The notes: generated from the letters alone by a model not told the origin. 64,000 nucleotides of DNA from Bacillus albus (GCF_001884185.1 NZ_MAOE01000001.1:1-64000); one strand, 5' to 3'; positions 7,813-18,007 are shown, counted from the first letter of the stretch. A program made the numbers and translations.

Positions 7813-9051
7813 CTATTTTGATTTAATTGACTCAGAGGAATGCACTTTAGACTGTGATGGCAATAAAGTAAATACACATAATATGATAGTTATAAGCAAC
7901 ATTACTAATGATCCTACGATAACGACAAGTTGTATAGAAATAAATTGAGTAGCAACTCCGAACAATATCGTAATTAAAATGGTGATGCTAGCAATCACAA
8001 GCCCATATATACTCCCAATCCGTCCCATCATATGGACAGGGACATTATTTTGATAAAAGGTGCTAAATCCTGTATTTGCATATGCCATAGAGAAAGATAA
8101 AATAAAGAATCCGATAGTAGCTATTAAAAAGTCATTTGAAAAAGCATAAATTAAATAACCGATTGCGTTAAATAATGATCCTATTCCAATTAAAAATGAA
8201 GGTGTTAATCTTTTTGATAATATTGTATTTGTTACGGCTCCTAAAATAAAACCGGCTCCAGCAATACTAACTAAAAAGCCATATTCACTATCTGTTAACA
8301 ATAAAACTTCTTTCGCAAATGACAATTCAAGTGAATCAGTTGCGGTAGCTAATACCATCATTCCTTGAAATAAGAAGTACACAAAAACGATATACAAAGA
8401 TTTTTTACTGAAATTTAAAACGATTTTCCAATCTTTTATTAATGCAGCTAAAGATAACTTATCATTTGACGTAGTAATATCGGATTTTTTATCAAGATTA
8501 GGTAACAGTAATGTTATTACTCCTGATAAGAGAAATGCTATAGCATTCATATATATTGCAAACTCCGCTGTACTTGCTATTAACAATACTCCCGCTATCG
8601 CTGGACCAATTAAAGATGCACCAGATCCTATTAAACTACGTAATGCGTTGAAACGTTGTCTTTGCTCTACTGGTATTAATTTCGTCATATACGTCATAGC
8701 AGTTGGCTCATAAATTGCACTGGCCATACTAATAAAGAATACGAATACATAAACAATCCAAAGTGATGGAAGTAAAGGTAAAATAGCGATAAATACCGCA
8801 CGATATATATCGAGGTGAATCATTAACTTCCGTTTATTTAAACGATCAATCATACTTCCTGACCATGCGTTTGTAAATAAAGCGGCTAATGGTTTAATTA
8901 CATATAAAGTAGCAACAGCTAAGGCTGATCCTCCCATATGATAGACAAGTACATTCAGTGCTATTAAGTAAATCCACGCTCCTAAATTCGCAATTCCAAC
9001 TCCAGACAGTAGTAATAAAGGATATTTCCAATCTTTAAGTAAGTTTTTCAT
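7813..9051 (-). CDS. MFS transporter under T-box control
   Basis: A 412-residue, 12-helix major facilitator protein of the drug-efflux (macrolide-exporter-like) type. It has the loop signature SGSMIDRLNKRK between helices 2 and 3. The N-terminal half resembles MefA/YfmO-type exporters. Its mRNA begins with a complete T-box leader (9090-9400), so expression should rise when a particular tRNA is uncharged. That ties the transporter to an amino acid, either as importer or as exporter of an analogue. GGGGGC lies upstream of the ATG. The substrate is inferred from regulation only. Confidence 0.82.
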   Translation of the reverse strand: MKNLLKDWKYPLLLLSGVGIANLGAWIYLIALNVLVYHMGGSALAVATLYVIKPLAALFTNAWSGSMIDRLNKRKLMIHLDIYRAVFIAILPLLPSLWIVYVFVFFISMASAIYEPTAMTYMTKLIPVEQRQRFNALRSLIGSGASLIGPAIAGVLLIASTAEFAIYMNAIAFLLSGVITLLLPNLDKKSDITTSNDKLSLAALIKDWKIVLNFSKKSLYIVFVYFLFQGMMVLATATDSLELSFAKEVLLLTDSEYGFLVSIAGAGFILGAVTNTILSKRLTPSFLIGIGSLFNAIGYLIYAFSNDFLIATIGFFILSFSMAYANTGFSTFYQNNVPVHMMGRIGSIYGLVIASITILITILFGVATQFISIQLVVIVGSLVMLLITIILCVFTLLPSQSKVHSSESIKSK

Positions 9052-9089
9052 TTTAGGCCCCCGCTTTCTAAATTGTATTTAAACAATAA

Positions 9090-9400
9090 AAAAATCCCAC
9101 CCCCAAGACTTTTTGTCTTAGGGACGAGATTTATCATCGCGGTGCCACCCTAGTTTGTTAATATGTCGCCATATTAACCTTATCAGGTACTGCATTGTAA
9201 ATCATGCTTATACCATAGCTCTATAACGGGAGCTCCCGTCACACCACCCCCTAATAAAAGGTTCCGATGTGCTGCTCAGAGGCTTGGTTCAATAAAGAAT
9301 TTTTACTCCTTTTCAGCTAAATGGAGCTCTCTGTGAAAAATTCATTTTATTTACTCTTCTCTTCACTGCATTTGATTTTTTCCATATTATCACAGAAGTA
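9090..9400 (-). promoter_or_regulatory. T-box riboswitch leader
   Basis: The minus strand carries the T-box core AGGGTGGCACCGCG (9140-9153). Upstream are an AGAGAG/GCTG/GGAG stem I region and an S-turn pair (AGTA opposite GAA). Downstream is a terminator hairpin (9093-9133) ending in seven T. The specifier loop 3' side reads GAACCAAGCC. By analogy with GAA-plus-codon alignments the specifier is CCA (Pro), but ACC (Thr) or AAC (Asn) cannot be excluded by eye. The gene controlled is the MFS transporter ending at 7813. Confidence 0.9.
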
Positions 9401-9552
9401 TTTAACTGTAAATAAAAAATAATCAGATATTTAATAACGTATTTTTGTTAATTCTTTTATTTATTATTTTTTCTAAAAATTACGGTGCGTGAAATTATTT
9501 AAATCTATAAAATAAAGAGCCTATAGTATATAGACCCTACACTTTATCCGAA

Positions 9553-11691
9553 TTAATTTGTATTCGCCTCTACTAACGGTTGTAAAGGTGGTTCTAAGTT
9601 TATTTCTAATGCATCGCCTTCTTGTATATCTTGTCCCTTTTCAATGTTTTGACTCGTTACATAGCCCGTACCTGTAGTCTTTAATTCTAATTTTAATAAT
9701 TTAGAAAAATACATAACATCACGCATGGACCAACCTTGTAAATTAGGCATTTTTACGTTGGCACCTAATAAAAATATACGATCTCCTTCACTCATTATTT
9801 CACCAGACTGCGGATATTGTTTTTTTATTTTTCCTTCTCCTAAAACTATCGGTTGAAGTTTCTCTTTTTTCACACTATTCTCTACTATATCCATTGATTG
9901 ATTTACATAATTTTGTATTTTTAATTGGGATCTTTTCGTTGCATCTGCCATTTGTTTTTCTGTATATGGCTTCACCTTTAAATATTCAAGGCTATTTTTC
10001 ATAACTGGTTTAAATATTTCTGCAAGCGGCTGAGCTCCATACTCATCTCCCTTTAACTTTGGCTGCTTAATAGCTAAGTATACAATTAACTCAGGGTCAT
10101 CAATTGGAGCCATACCTAAAAATGAAAAAATATAGTTTTCTTTTCCTTCCATATATCGTCCATTTTCAGGATTCGGAATTTGTGCCGTTCCTGTTTTACC
10201 TCCTATTGGATAACCATCCACTTTATACATTGTACCAGTACCTTTTGAAGACGTAATAACACGCTCCATTAAGTCTCTTACCTTGTCCGCTGTCTCTTTT
10301 TTTATCGGATTCCCAATTTCTTTCGGTTGATTTTCCATAATAACTTGTTTATTTATTGGATTTACAACTTTGTCAACGATATATGGTTGCATCATTTTCC
10401 CGTCATTTGCTATAGCGGTAGCAGCTTGGATTAATTGAATAGGAGTTACTGTAGAGCCTTGTCCGAAAGAAGTTGTGACTTGTTGAATTTGTGTATTTAA
10501 TAATAAAGTATTTTTACTTTCACCAGGTAAATCTATTCCGGTTTTTTGATTGAATCCAAATTTATTCATATATTGCTTAAATTTATTTGGTTTCAATAGC
10601 TGATCTTCTAAAATAGAAAATGCTACGTTAGATGATCTTTCAAAACCTTCATCAAACGTAATAGATCCCCATCCAAATCCACCGTTATGATCTTTAATAT
10701 CTGATGAACCGACTGTATATTTTCCAGATTGGAAATACTCTTTCCCGTTATATACACCTTCATTAATTGCGGCAGCTAACGTAAATATTTTCATGGTTGA
10801 ACCTGGTTCATATGCATTTGCTATTGGATCATTTAAAAAATATTCGATATCACCTTTATTAGGATTAAAACTAGGTTTACTAGACATTGCTAAAACTTTC
10901 CCTGTCTTTGGATCCGCTATGATTCCTACTAACATAGAAGGATCATAGTGTTCTTGCGCCTTATTCATCGCTTCTTCTAAAAAACTATTAATTTGTTTAT
11001 CGAGCGTAAGGTATACGTTATTCCCATTTTTAGCTGGTTCTATTTTTCCTATATCATTTGTAAGCGGGATTCCTCTTGGTGCTCCCACATATTCTATATT
11101 CCCGTTTGTCGAGCGCAAATATTTATCCAGGCTCTTTTCAAGTCCAAATTTCCCTTCTGTATTTCCTTTATCGTCTGGTCTCGCAAAACCAAGTATATAG
11201 GATGCAAAATCTTCATTTGGATACACTCTTGCTTTTTCTGGCATAAAAGATACACCTGGGATTTTCAATTGCTTTATTTGTTCCTTTACTTCTCTAGATA
11301 AATTCCGGCCAACTTTTCCAATTTCAACTTGCGTGCGTCCCTCATGAAAATTTTTTAATACGTCCTCTTTATCAATTTCAAGCGCATCAGCTAATCGCTC
11401 TGCGGTTTCCTCTTTATTGTTCACTTTATCTGTACCTTTCAAATTCACAACAACACGATACGTTGTGGAATCTTGGACTAGCACTTTTCCAGCTTGATCA
11501 TATATTGTGCCGCGATTCGATTCCAAAACACCATTTTTATTATGTTGTTCATTTGCTAGATCCTTTACATCTACATTATGTACAACACCTACTGCCTGAA
11601 TATAGAAAAATCGCAAAAGCATAATAAGAAACAAAACAATAAAAGCAACCATAAAATACCGCGCACCTTTATTCGTTTCAAGTTTATGCAT
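9553..11691 (-). CDS. Class B penicillin-binding protein with PASTA domains
   Basis: A 712-residue, PBP2B/SpoVD-like D,D-transpeptidase that cross-links peptidoglycan outside the membrane. Residues 12-34 form one membrane anchor and a dimerisation domain follows. The transpeptidase domain has S298-T-M-K301, a later S-S-N box (FERSSNVAF) and K-T-G (GGKTGTAQ). Two PASTA-like repeats finish the protein from about residue 590. It is away from the dcw cell-division cluster, so it is an additional paralogue, perhaps for sporulation or antibiotic tolerance. It is monocistronic, with a second class B PBP 11 kb away. Confidence 0.88.
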   Translation of the reverse strand: MHKLETNKGARYFMVAFIVLFLIMLLRFFYIQAVGVVHNVDVKDLANEQHNKNGVLESNRGTIYDQAGKVLVQDSTTYRVVVNLKGTDKVNNKEETAERLADALEIDKEDVLKNFHEGRTQVEIGKVGRNLSREVKEQIKQLKIPGVSFMPEKARVYPNEDFASYILGFARPDDKGNTEGKFGLEKSLDKYLRSTNGNIEYVGAPRGIPLTNDIGKIEPAKNGNNVYLTLDKQINSFLEEAMNKAQEHYDPSMLVGIIADPKTGKVLAMSSKPSFNPNKGDIEYFLNDPIANAYEPGSTMKIFTLAAAINEGVYNGKEYFQSGKYTVGSSDIKDHNGGFGWGSITFDEGFERSSNVAFSILEDQLLKPNKFKQYMNKFGFNQKTGIDLPGESKNTLLLNTQIQQVTTSFGQGSTVTPIQLIQAATAIANDGKMMQPYIVDKVVNPINKQVIMENQPKEIGNPIKKETADKVRDLMERVITSSKGTGTMYKVDGYPIGGKTGTAQIPNPENGRYMEGKENYIFSFLGMAPIDDPELIVYLAIKQPKLKGDEYGAQPLAEIFKPVMKNSLEYLKVKPYTEKQMADATKRSQLKIQNYVNQSMDIVENSVKKEKLQPIVLGEGKIKKQYPQSGEIMSEGDRIFLLGANVKMPNLQGWSMRDVMYFSKLLKLELKTTGTGYVTSQNIEKGQDIQEGDALEINLEPPLQPLVEANTN

Positions 11692-11944
11692 ATTTATCTC
11701 CTTTCTTTCACAATTAATTGCGACAATGGTGTGCTATAAATTATGTAATTTTTTGCTTACAATACTATATGTTTCGAACTTTTCTTATTAATTCCTTTAA
11801 AACAATGTGAAACTAATTATTGTTATTGCTAGTTTATTTATATACTTTAAATACAGTACGTGAAATTTCAGAATGTTCATACTTTTATTTTTACTCCCTA
11901 ACATTCAAGTTCTTATTGCAAATAATCCATTCACTTATATACAA

Positions 11945-11983
11945 TAAAAAATCCTCCTCTGGATTTCCAAAGGGGGATTTTTT
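11945..11983 (-). terminator. Terminator of PAP2 phosphatase gene
   Basis: AAAAAATCC(T/C)CC and GGGGGATTTTTT form a hairpin with T-runs both ways, 30 bp beyond the PAP2 gene. The rest of 11692-11944 shows no gene. Confidence 0.75.
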
Positions 11984-12014
11984 CACCTAATCTATAAGAG
12001 ACTAGTTATGAAAT

Positions 12015-12614
12015 TTAAGCTACATGGTTATATTTTTCTAAAAAGGGAATTCGTTTCGCTACGAGGGCATACATTTTGAAAACAAGTTTTGCGATTGGTT
12101 CAAATATACGTTTTTTCTGCAACAATAAACTGCTTGTTACAATTGTTATTACAGCCGCACCTATTACATCTAAAGGAAAATGAACACCTACATACAAACG
12201 TGATATACAAACTAAACCCGCCCATAAAAGTGCAATATATCTTAACTTTTCTCCTCTAAGAACAAAAATGAATGCAATCGATAATACAAGTACAGAATGA
12301 TCACTAACAAATGATGAGTTTTCTGCATGAGGTACTAATTGATTCACATTATATGATACAAAAGGACGTGGATGATAATATACTGCATGAATAAAAACAT
12401 TTACTAGTAATGCAATTATTACTGAAAGTGTCGTATACAACACTGTATATTGTTTCCTTATCGCATTCTCTTTTTTTCCGTTATGAAACCATAAGATAAA
12501 CATGAATAGAATAGCCACATATGCAGCGCTATTTGTAATAGCAATCATTACCTTATCTAAGAGCGCAGATGTACCCGCTAAATTGTTTATCCACTGAAAT
12601 ACTGTGTAATTCAC
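12015..12614 (-). CDS. PAP2 family phosphatase, BcrC-like
   Basis: A 199-residue polytopic membrane protein of the type 2 phosphatidic acid phosphatase family. It resembles BcrC-type undecaprenyl-diphosphatases, which recycle the lipid carrier of cell-wall synthesis and can confer bacitracin resistance. The three phosphatase motifs are visible: YYHPRP (RP of motif 1), SFVSDHS (motif 2, with V in place of the usual P or G), and SRLYVGVHFPLD (motif 3). The start is GTG at 12614 with AGGAGAG upstream. No partner gene. Confidence 0.82.
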   Translation of the reverse strand: MNYTVFQWINNLAGTSALLDKVMIAITNSAAYVAILFMFILWFHNGKKENAIRKQYTVLYTTLSVIIALLVNVFIHAVYYHPRPFVSYNVNQLVPHAENSSFVSDHSVLVLSIAFIFVLRGEKLRYIALLWAGLVCISRLYVGVHFPLDVIGAAVITIVTSSLLLQKKRIFEPIAKLVFKMYALVAKRIPFLEKYNHVA

Positions 12615-12865
12615 GTTACTCTCTCCTTATATTACTTGAAATAAAGATACAAGTTTACTTGATTTACACAGTATACAACATTTACACATATTTAGATTTT
12701 CACTTTATTCATTTTACTATTTTTCATTTGACAATTATGTAACTATTTACATGAATTAAAGGTGTATAATGTTAAAAAATCTTTTAAATCCAATGATTCA
12801 CGAACTATAAGTGTATATATTACATAACATATCTATATAAAAAGATAGGTTATTAAATCATATTT

Positions 12866-13855
12866 TTATTCCATACGTAAAGCGATATTACCGAACTGTT
12901 CTCCCTGTTCCATACGTTTTAATGCTTGAATAGCCTCTTCTAACGAATAAACTTTATCCATAATTGGTTTAATCTTATATTTCTCTATAAACTTAATCAT
13001 TTCATTAAATTCCTCACTGCTACCCATAGATGTCCCCATAATATCGATTTGATTATAAAATAATGCTCGTAAAGGTAATTCAATTTTATCTCCTGAGCTT
13101 GCACCAAAATTAACAATTCTACCATTTGGTTTTAATACATCAAAGTATTTTAAGAATGTTGCTGATCCTATACTATCAATTATTAAATCTACTTTCTCTC
13201 CGCATAAATTCTCTTCCCAATTTCCAGAACTATTAAAAGAAAAGTCTGCGCCATATGTTTCGGCAAACTTTCTTTTATTCTCAACTCTTGAAGTAACACT
13301 GACTTTTGCGCCAATTGCTTTCGCAAATAACATGGCAAATGTCGCTACACCGCCACCTATTCCTGGAATTAAAACATGTTCTCCACATTTCAATCTACCC
13401 TTTGTAAAAAGCGCCCTATATGCAGTTAATGCCGATAAAGATAATACGCCAGACTCTTCCCAAGTAAGATATGACGGTTTTGCCACTACATTTTCAGCTG
13501 GCACAATGACATATTCAGCAAACGTTCCATCTTTCGGTCCACCTAACACCTCTGGTAACTCTGGTACTTCGGCAATATTATCCCATCCAATGCTAGGATT
13601 TATAATAACCTCATTATTTAATAAATGATTTGAAACGCCTTCTCCGATTTCTGTAACAATACCTGAACCATCTGAGCCTATTACTAAAGGCAGATCCATT
13701 TCTTTTCTATTGTTTATAATAAATAAATCCCTATGATTTAATCCGGCAGCTTTTAACTGAACTTTTACTTCACCAGCATTAGGATTTATTTCAGATGACA
13801 ATCTATATGCTAATCCTTCTACCCCTTTTTTATATTGATGTACAATAGCTTTCAT
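12866..13855 (-). CDS. Zinc-type alcohol dehydrogenase / quinone oxidoreductase
   Basis: A 329-residue medium-chain dehydrogenase/reductase. The GroES-like half carries NHRDLFI and IGSDGSGIVTEIG. The Rossmann half carries VLIPGIGGGVATFAM, the dinucleotide-binding loop. It lacks the clear Cys/His set for catalytic zinc, so it is closer to quinone-oxidoreductase or YogA-type members. The start at 13855 is chosen because AAGGAGGA lies 8 nt upstream; the longer frame to 13924 has no site. Likely NADPH-dependent; substrate unknown. Confidence 0.82.
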   Translation of the reverse strand: MKAIVHQYKKGVEGLAYRLSSEINPNAGEVKVQLKAAGLNHRDLFIINNRKEMDLPLVIGSDGSGIVTEIGEGVSNHLLNNEVIINPSIGWDNIAEVPELPEVLGGPKDGTFAEYVIVPAENVVAKPSYLTWEESGVLSLSALTAYRALFTKGRLKCGEHVLIPGIGGGVATFAMLFAKAIGAKVSVTSRVENKRKFAETYGADFSFNSSGNWEENLCGEKVDLIIDSIGSATFLKYFDVLKPNGRIVNFGASSGDKIELPLRALFYNQIDIMGTSMGSSEEFNEMIKFIEKYKIKPIMDKVYSLEEAIQALKRMEQGEQFGNIALRME

Positions 13856-14003
13856 TTCTTCATTCCTCCTTAATATTTTCAATGTACTAGATATATTAAA
13901 ATAAATAAAAGAATCTGCCTCCAATAATTAGAAATAATGTATATCGTTGTGACAAAAGAAAAAATCCTTCCCTATAAATAACGTAGGAAAGGCAGGGTGT
14001 TTT

Positions 14004-14516
14004 TTAAGTTTTAGCCAATTCTAATATTTTTTGAATAAACGGTGCTTTGGCACTTGTATATGAAGCACGATCAAAAGGATATGTAGCTGCAAGTCTCTCT
14101 TTTAATTCTCTATATTCTTTCTGTGCCCATTTATGTTTTATAAGAAAATCACGAAACAAAATGTTATTCTTCCACTCCTCACTATTATAAATATAAACAT
14201 GTAAATGGTGAGTACCAGCTCTCCATTTTCCCTTTCTAAAAAAACGCCAATTAGGGGTTTCTTTCGGAACATACTCATACCCAATTTTTATTAGCGCTTC
14301 AATCCACTTTTCTGTAATTTGCAAATCCGTTACACCAACCATCATATCTATTAGCGGTTTCGCGCCTAATCCTTCTACGGATGTACTTCCTATATGTTCA
14401 ATAGCAACACAGTCTCCACCGAATAAAGAAATAAATTTCTCTTTTTCTATTACATACTCTTCATGCCAGCCTTTTTCATATGGTTTAATGACGATTTGTT
14501 GTTCCACTTTATCCAC
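14004..14516 (-). CDS. GrpB family (UPF0157) nucleotidyltransferase-like protein
   Basis: A 170-residue protein of the GrpB/UPF0157 family, which has a nucleotidyltransferase fold. The family signature IEHIGSTSVEGLGAKPLIDM is clear near residue 40, and HHLHVY follows in the middle. The biochemical role is unestablished. It is divergent from the kinase-like gene at 14635, with about 120 bp between the starts. Confidence 0.85.
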   Translation of the reverse strand: MDKVEQQIVIKPYEKGWHEEYVIEKEKFISLFGGDCVAIEHIGSTSVEGLGAKPLIDMMVGVTDLQITEKWIEALIKIGYEYVPKETPNWRFFRKGKWRAGTHHLHVYIYNSEEWKNNILFRDFLIKHKWAQKEYRELKERLAATYPFDRASYTSAKAPFIQKILELAKT

Positions 14517-14634
14517 CCTCTTAAAATTATTTATTATTATATTTATAAAATCTCATGTGATTAACATAGGATTTTCAAAAAATATGTCGAATACTGAGGT
14601 ATACAACTTAATTATAATAAATGCGAGGTATACT

Positions 14635-15516
14635 ATGAAAGATATTCCAGTTAAAATTCAGTTAAATCAAGTTACATTCCATTTAAAAGAACATCATAAT
14701 TTTGATTGGCTATTGAAATTAGGAAACGTATTTGCGGTTTTTGACCAGCAAGATTCAGGTAATCTATCTTTCGGTGTAGAAAAAGATGGGCGTAAGAAAT
14801 TCATTAAATATGCAGGGGCACAAACAATTGCATATAAAGGGAAAATAAAAGACTCTATTGAAAGATTAAAAAATTCAGCTTCCCTATACGAGGAATTAAA
14901 ACATGACTCGCTTATAGAACTAATTGAACACTATCCAATTCACTCTGGATATGTACTAATTTTCGATTGGTTTGATGGTGAATGTCTTCATTCACATTGG
15001 AGTTTCCCGCCTCCTGAAAAATATACTAACTCAAGCTCTCCATTTTATAAATTTAAGCATTTATCAGTTATGGAACGAATTCAATCATTACATTCCATTT
15101 TTTCTTTCCATACATTTGTTGAAAAGAAAAACTATGTAGCATTAGATTTTTATGACGGTAGTATTTTATATAATTTTCATACAAATGAGACGAAGATTTG
15201 TGATATTGATTTATATTCTAAAAAACCATATGTGAATAAAATGGGACGATTATGGGGTTCCTCTCGTTTTATGTCTCCTGAAGAATTCGAGCTACATGCA
15301 ATGATTGATGCAAGAACAAATGTATTTAATATGGGGGCAATGGCTTTTGCTCTCTTGGGCGGTGGAAAAGATCGCTCCTTTACGAAATGGGAAGCAAGTA
15401 AAGATTTATATGAAATAGCGTATCGTGCTGTAAATGAAAACCGAATTGAACGATATGTATCGGTTGAAGCATTTTATGAAGAGTGGCTAAACGTGGCTAA
15501 TGCTGAAAAGATATAA
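14635..15516 (+). CDS. Serine/threonine protein kinase-like protein
   Basis: A 293-residue protein with a reduced eukaryotic-type kinase fold. FIKYAGA resembles the beta-3 Lys motif. ALDFYDGSILYN occupies the catalytic-loop position (D..x4..N) and CDIDLY the DFG position. MSPEEF is reminiscent of the APE motif. It may be an active small-molecule or protein kinase, or a divergent member. The start at 14635 has GAGGTA upstream; the longer frame back to 14488 crosses the divergent promoter region. Next on the strand is a sensor histidine kinase, with 86 bp between the genes. Confidence 0.75.
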   Translation: MKDIPVKIQLNQVTFHLKEHHNFDWLLKLGNVFAVFDQQDSGNLSFGVEKDGRKKFIKYAGAQTIAYKGKIKDSIERLKNSASLYEELKHDSLIELIEHYPIHSGYVLIFDWFDGECLHSHWSFPPPEKYTNSSSPFYKFKHLSVMERIQSLHSIFSFHTFVEKKNYVALDFYDGSILYNFHTNETKICDIDLYSKKPYVNKMGRLWGSSRFMSPEEFELHAMIDARTNVFNMGAMAFALLGGGKDRSFTKWEASKDLYEIAYRAVNENRIERYVSVEAFYEEWLNVANAEKI

Positions 15517-15602
15517 ACTTATATTATTAAAAGCAAAAAGTTTCTACTATAATCATGTATAATATATTTGAAATGGAAATTCAAAATAACGAGGCAAATA
15601 TT

Positions 15603-16871
15603 ATGAACTTTGTTTATATTAATCAAAACGTATTAAATAATCTTCTTTACATTTTAAGTAGTATATTTATTTTTTATTTTATATATGATAGCGGGCGCCA
15701 TTTAAAGAAATACAAAAAACTACTTATTATACTTTGTACGAGTATCCCTCTTATTTTATGTATGCGCTATCCAATCTATATGGATGAAAATTGTATTCAT
15801 GATTTAAGACAAATACCGGTTATTATAGGTACGCTTTATGGTGGCTTCCCTGTTGGTATAATATTGCTTGCCATCTTATTAATTACAAGGTTTTTGTTTT
15901 ATGGATTTAGTATGTTAACAATATTAGTTTATGGCACAATGTTTATCATTACAGCGTTCGCATCCGCAAAATTTAATAAGTATAATAGAAAAGTTAAAGT
16001 AGCTTATGGAATGTTTTTAACATTTTTTCTAGCAATATTTACAACTGTAATTGTATTAACCTTGTCAGATTTTGAAGTAAATAATTTATACATTATTTAT
16101 TTCATCATATTACCAACTACTTTAATGTTATTTGTAATTTATTTTAATGAAGTTTTAAAAGATGCAGTATGTATGCGATCGAAGTTAATCAAAATGGAAA
16201 AAATGGAGATTGTTAGCCAACTCGCTGCTAGTATATCGCATGAGGTAAGAAATCCTTTAACTGTCGTAAAAGGATTTACTCAACTTTTAAAAACACCAAA
16301 TTTAACTCCAGAATCAAGAGACGAGTATATTGAACATATTCTTGAAGAGTTACATCGTGCCCAAGGAATTATTGATGATTATTTAACGTTTGCCAAACCT
16401 GCTTCAGAAAAGTTAGATCATATTTCAGTAGAACAAGAGTTAAATCGAGTTATTAATATGATCTTACCTTTATGTAACATGAACACAATACATATTACAA
16501 AAGATTTCTCAACGGCAACAATTGTTGGTAATAAACAGCACTTTCAACAATGCTTTTTAAACTTAATAAAAAATGGTATTGAAGCAATGCCTAATGGCGG
16601 TACTTTAAACATTTCCTCATCTATTAGTAATAATAAAGTTATTATACGAATTGAAGATAGCGGAATTGGTATGTCACAAGAGCAAATAAATCGATTTGGT
16701 GAACCGTATTTTAGTACAAAAACAAAAGGTACAGGATTAGGTACAATGGTTGCTGTTAAAATTATTGAAACGATGCAAGGTAATTTAAAAATCCGAAGCG
16801 TTATTAATAAAGGTACAACTTTGACAATTACATTACCGAAATGTAATATGAACTCATCTAAGAACAAATAA
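15603..16871 (+). CDS. Sensor histidine kinase, KinB/LytS-type membrane sensor
   Basis: A 422-residue kinase. The first ~190 residues are five to six membrane segments of the 5TMR type. HisKA follows (SISHEVRNPLTVVKGF, His is the phospho-acceptor), then HATPase_c with N (NLIKNGIEAMPNGG), G1 (DSGIGM) and G2 (TKGTGLGTMVAVKI) boxes. Architecture and length resemble sporulation kinase KinB. No response regulator is adjacent, as is usual for phosphorelay kinases that feed Spo0F. The start at 15603 has GAGG upstream. It ends at a strong terminator. Confidence 0.85.
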   Translation: MNFVYINQNVLNNLLYILSSIFIFYFIYDSGRHLKKYKKLLIILCTSIPLILCMRYPIYMDENCIHDLRQIPVIIGTLYGGFPVGIILLAILLITRFLFYGFSMLTILVYGTMFIITAFASAKFNKYNRKVKVAYGMFLTFFLAIFTTVIVLTLSDFEVNNLYIIYFIILPTTLMLFVIYFNEVLKDAVCMRSKLIKMEKMEIVSQLAASISHEVRNPLTVVKGFTQLLKTPNLTPESRDEYIEHILEELHRAQGIIDDYLTFAKPASEKLDHISVEQELNRVINMILPLCNMNTIHITKDFSTATIVGNKQHFQQCFLNLIKNGIEAMPNGGTLNISSSISNNKVIIRIEDSGIGMSQEQINRFGEPYFSTKTKGTGLGTMVAVKIIETMQGNLKIRSVINKGTTLTITLPKCNMNSSKNK

Positions 16872-16898
16872 AAAAGGAGCATAGTTGCTCCTTTTTTA
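16869..16898 (+). terminator. Terminator of sensor kinase gene
   Basis: AAAAAAGGAGCA, a 4-nt loop and TGCTCCTTTTTT sit directly at the end of the kinase gene. Confidence 0.85.
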
Positions 16899-16963
16899 TT
16901 TGTTTCGATACATAAGTATCTTCTATGTTTTGTAAGTTTACATTTGTGGAGACTAATTAGAAA

Positions 16964-17071
16964 TTAGTACCCTCCGCCCCAACAGCTGCATCCAACAATA
17001 ATTAATAAAATGAATAACACAACTAATAAAGCGAAACCTCCACCAAAACCACAAGAACCACCGTAACTCAT
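16964..17071 (-). CDS. YjcZ family sporulation miniprotein
   Basis: A 35-residue protein: a Gly/Cys-rich head ([12 protein letters not shown]), one hydrophobic helix ([16 protein letters not shown]) and the tail SCWGGGY. This is the pattern of the YjcZ/SscA-type small sporulation proteins of Bacillus. AGGAGG lies upstream. Too short for standard ORF calling. Confidence 0.85.
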   Translation of the reverse strand: MSYGGSCGFGGGFALLVVLFILLIIVGCSCWGGGY

Positions 17072-17183
17072 ATTTTCTCCTCCTTTTGGTTTGAAAACTA
17101 ATAGGTAGTTGATCATTTTAACTGGTTCGTATTATACATTATGAGAATATCCCTTTTTTGAGCATGTCTATATAAAAATAAGT

Positions 17184-17209
17184 AAAAGCACTCATTTGAG
17201 AGTGCTTTA
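17184..17209 (-). terminator. Terminator of ECF transporter operon
   Basis: AAAGCACTC and GAGTGCTTT pair at the 3' end of the minus-strand EcfT gene. Confidence 0.75.
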
Positions 17210-18007
17210 AAATGGATACCAGAAGTTTTGAAATACATGTAATTTTGCATACACTGCAACTATAAAAATAAAAACACCTACAAATAAAGCAATGAAATCC
17301 CCGCTTTTCGCTTTATTTGTATAAAACCACGTACGCGTATCCTTCTTTCCAAATCCTCTTAAATCCATTGCATTTGAAACTGTATCGATTCTATCTAGAG
17401 AATGAATAATTAAAGGCCAGAAAATTAAGACACGGTTTTTCATACGAATCCATAAACTTGCTTCTCCTTTTTCAAACGCTACTCCTCTTGCCTCTTGCGC
17501 ATGTTTTATAATTTGATATTCGGACTGAATATCAGGTATGTAACGTAATGCAATATTTATCGCATATATAATCTTATAATGAATTCGAAATTTACTTAAA
17601 CTACTCACAAATTCGCTTGGTTCAGTCGTATAAATAAAAATAAGTGTAAATGGTAATAACGTAAAATATTTTAATGAAAGTGTAGCTGCGTAAAATAATG
17701 TTTCATAAGTTATTGTTGCATATCCAATATGTAAAAATGAAGTATATGATTCGGTTAATTCAGATCCATGTGTTGGTGTAATAAATAAGATCATGACAGA
17801 ATTTAATAAACTAAATGTAAATATAACAGTAAAAACAATAATGATTTTACGAAATGGAATTTTAGCAATTAGAAGTCCGATACATCCAATTATAAATACA
17901 AAGAGCAATACGCGAAAATCAAAAAATAAAAAAGTAAGCGTCATGCAAAAAATAAATAACAACAATTTCACTGCTCCATCCATACGATGAAAATATGTAT
18001 TATACAC
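17207..18007 (-). CDS. ECF transporter transmembrane component (EcfT/CbiQ type)
   Basis: A 266-residue integral membrane protein of the CbiQ/EcfT family, the scaffold that couples ATPase movement to the substrate-binding S component. It has about five membrane segments and the two Ala-Arg-Gly-type coupling motifs, seen as QEARGVAFEKGEA and MDLRGFGK. It overlaps the ATPase gene by 8 bp, which indicates translational coupling. It is the last gene of a three-gene SAM-riboswitch operon (S component, double ATPase, T). Confidence 0.88.
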   Translation of the reverse strand: MYNTYFHRMDGAVKLLLFIFCMTLTFLFFDFRVLLFVFIIGCIGLLIAKIPFRKIIIVFTVIFTFSLLNSVMILFITPTHGSELTESYTSFLHIGYATITYETLFYAATLSLKYFTLLPFTLIFIYTTEPSEFVSSLSKFRIHYKIIYAINIALRYIPDIQSEYQIIKHAQEARGVAFEKGEASLWIRMKNRVLIFWPLIIHSLDRIDTVSNAMDLRGFGKKDTRTWFYTNKAKSGDFIALFVGVFIFIVAVYAKLHVFQNFWYPF

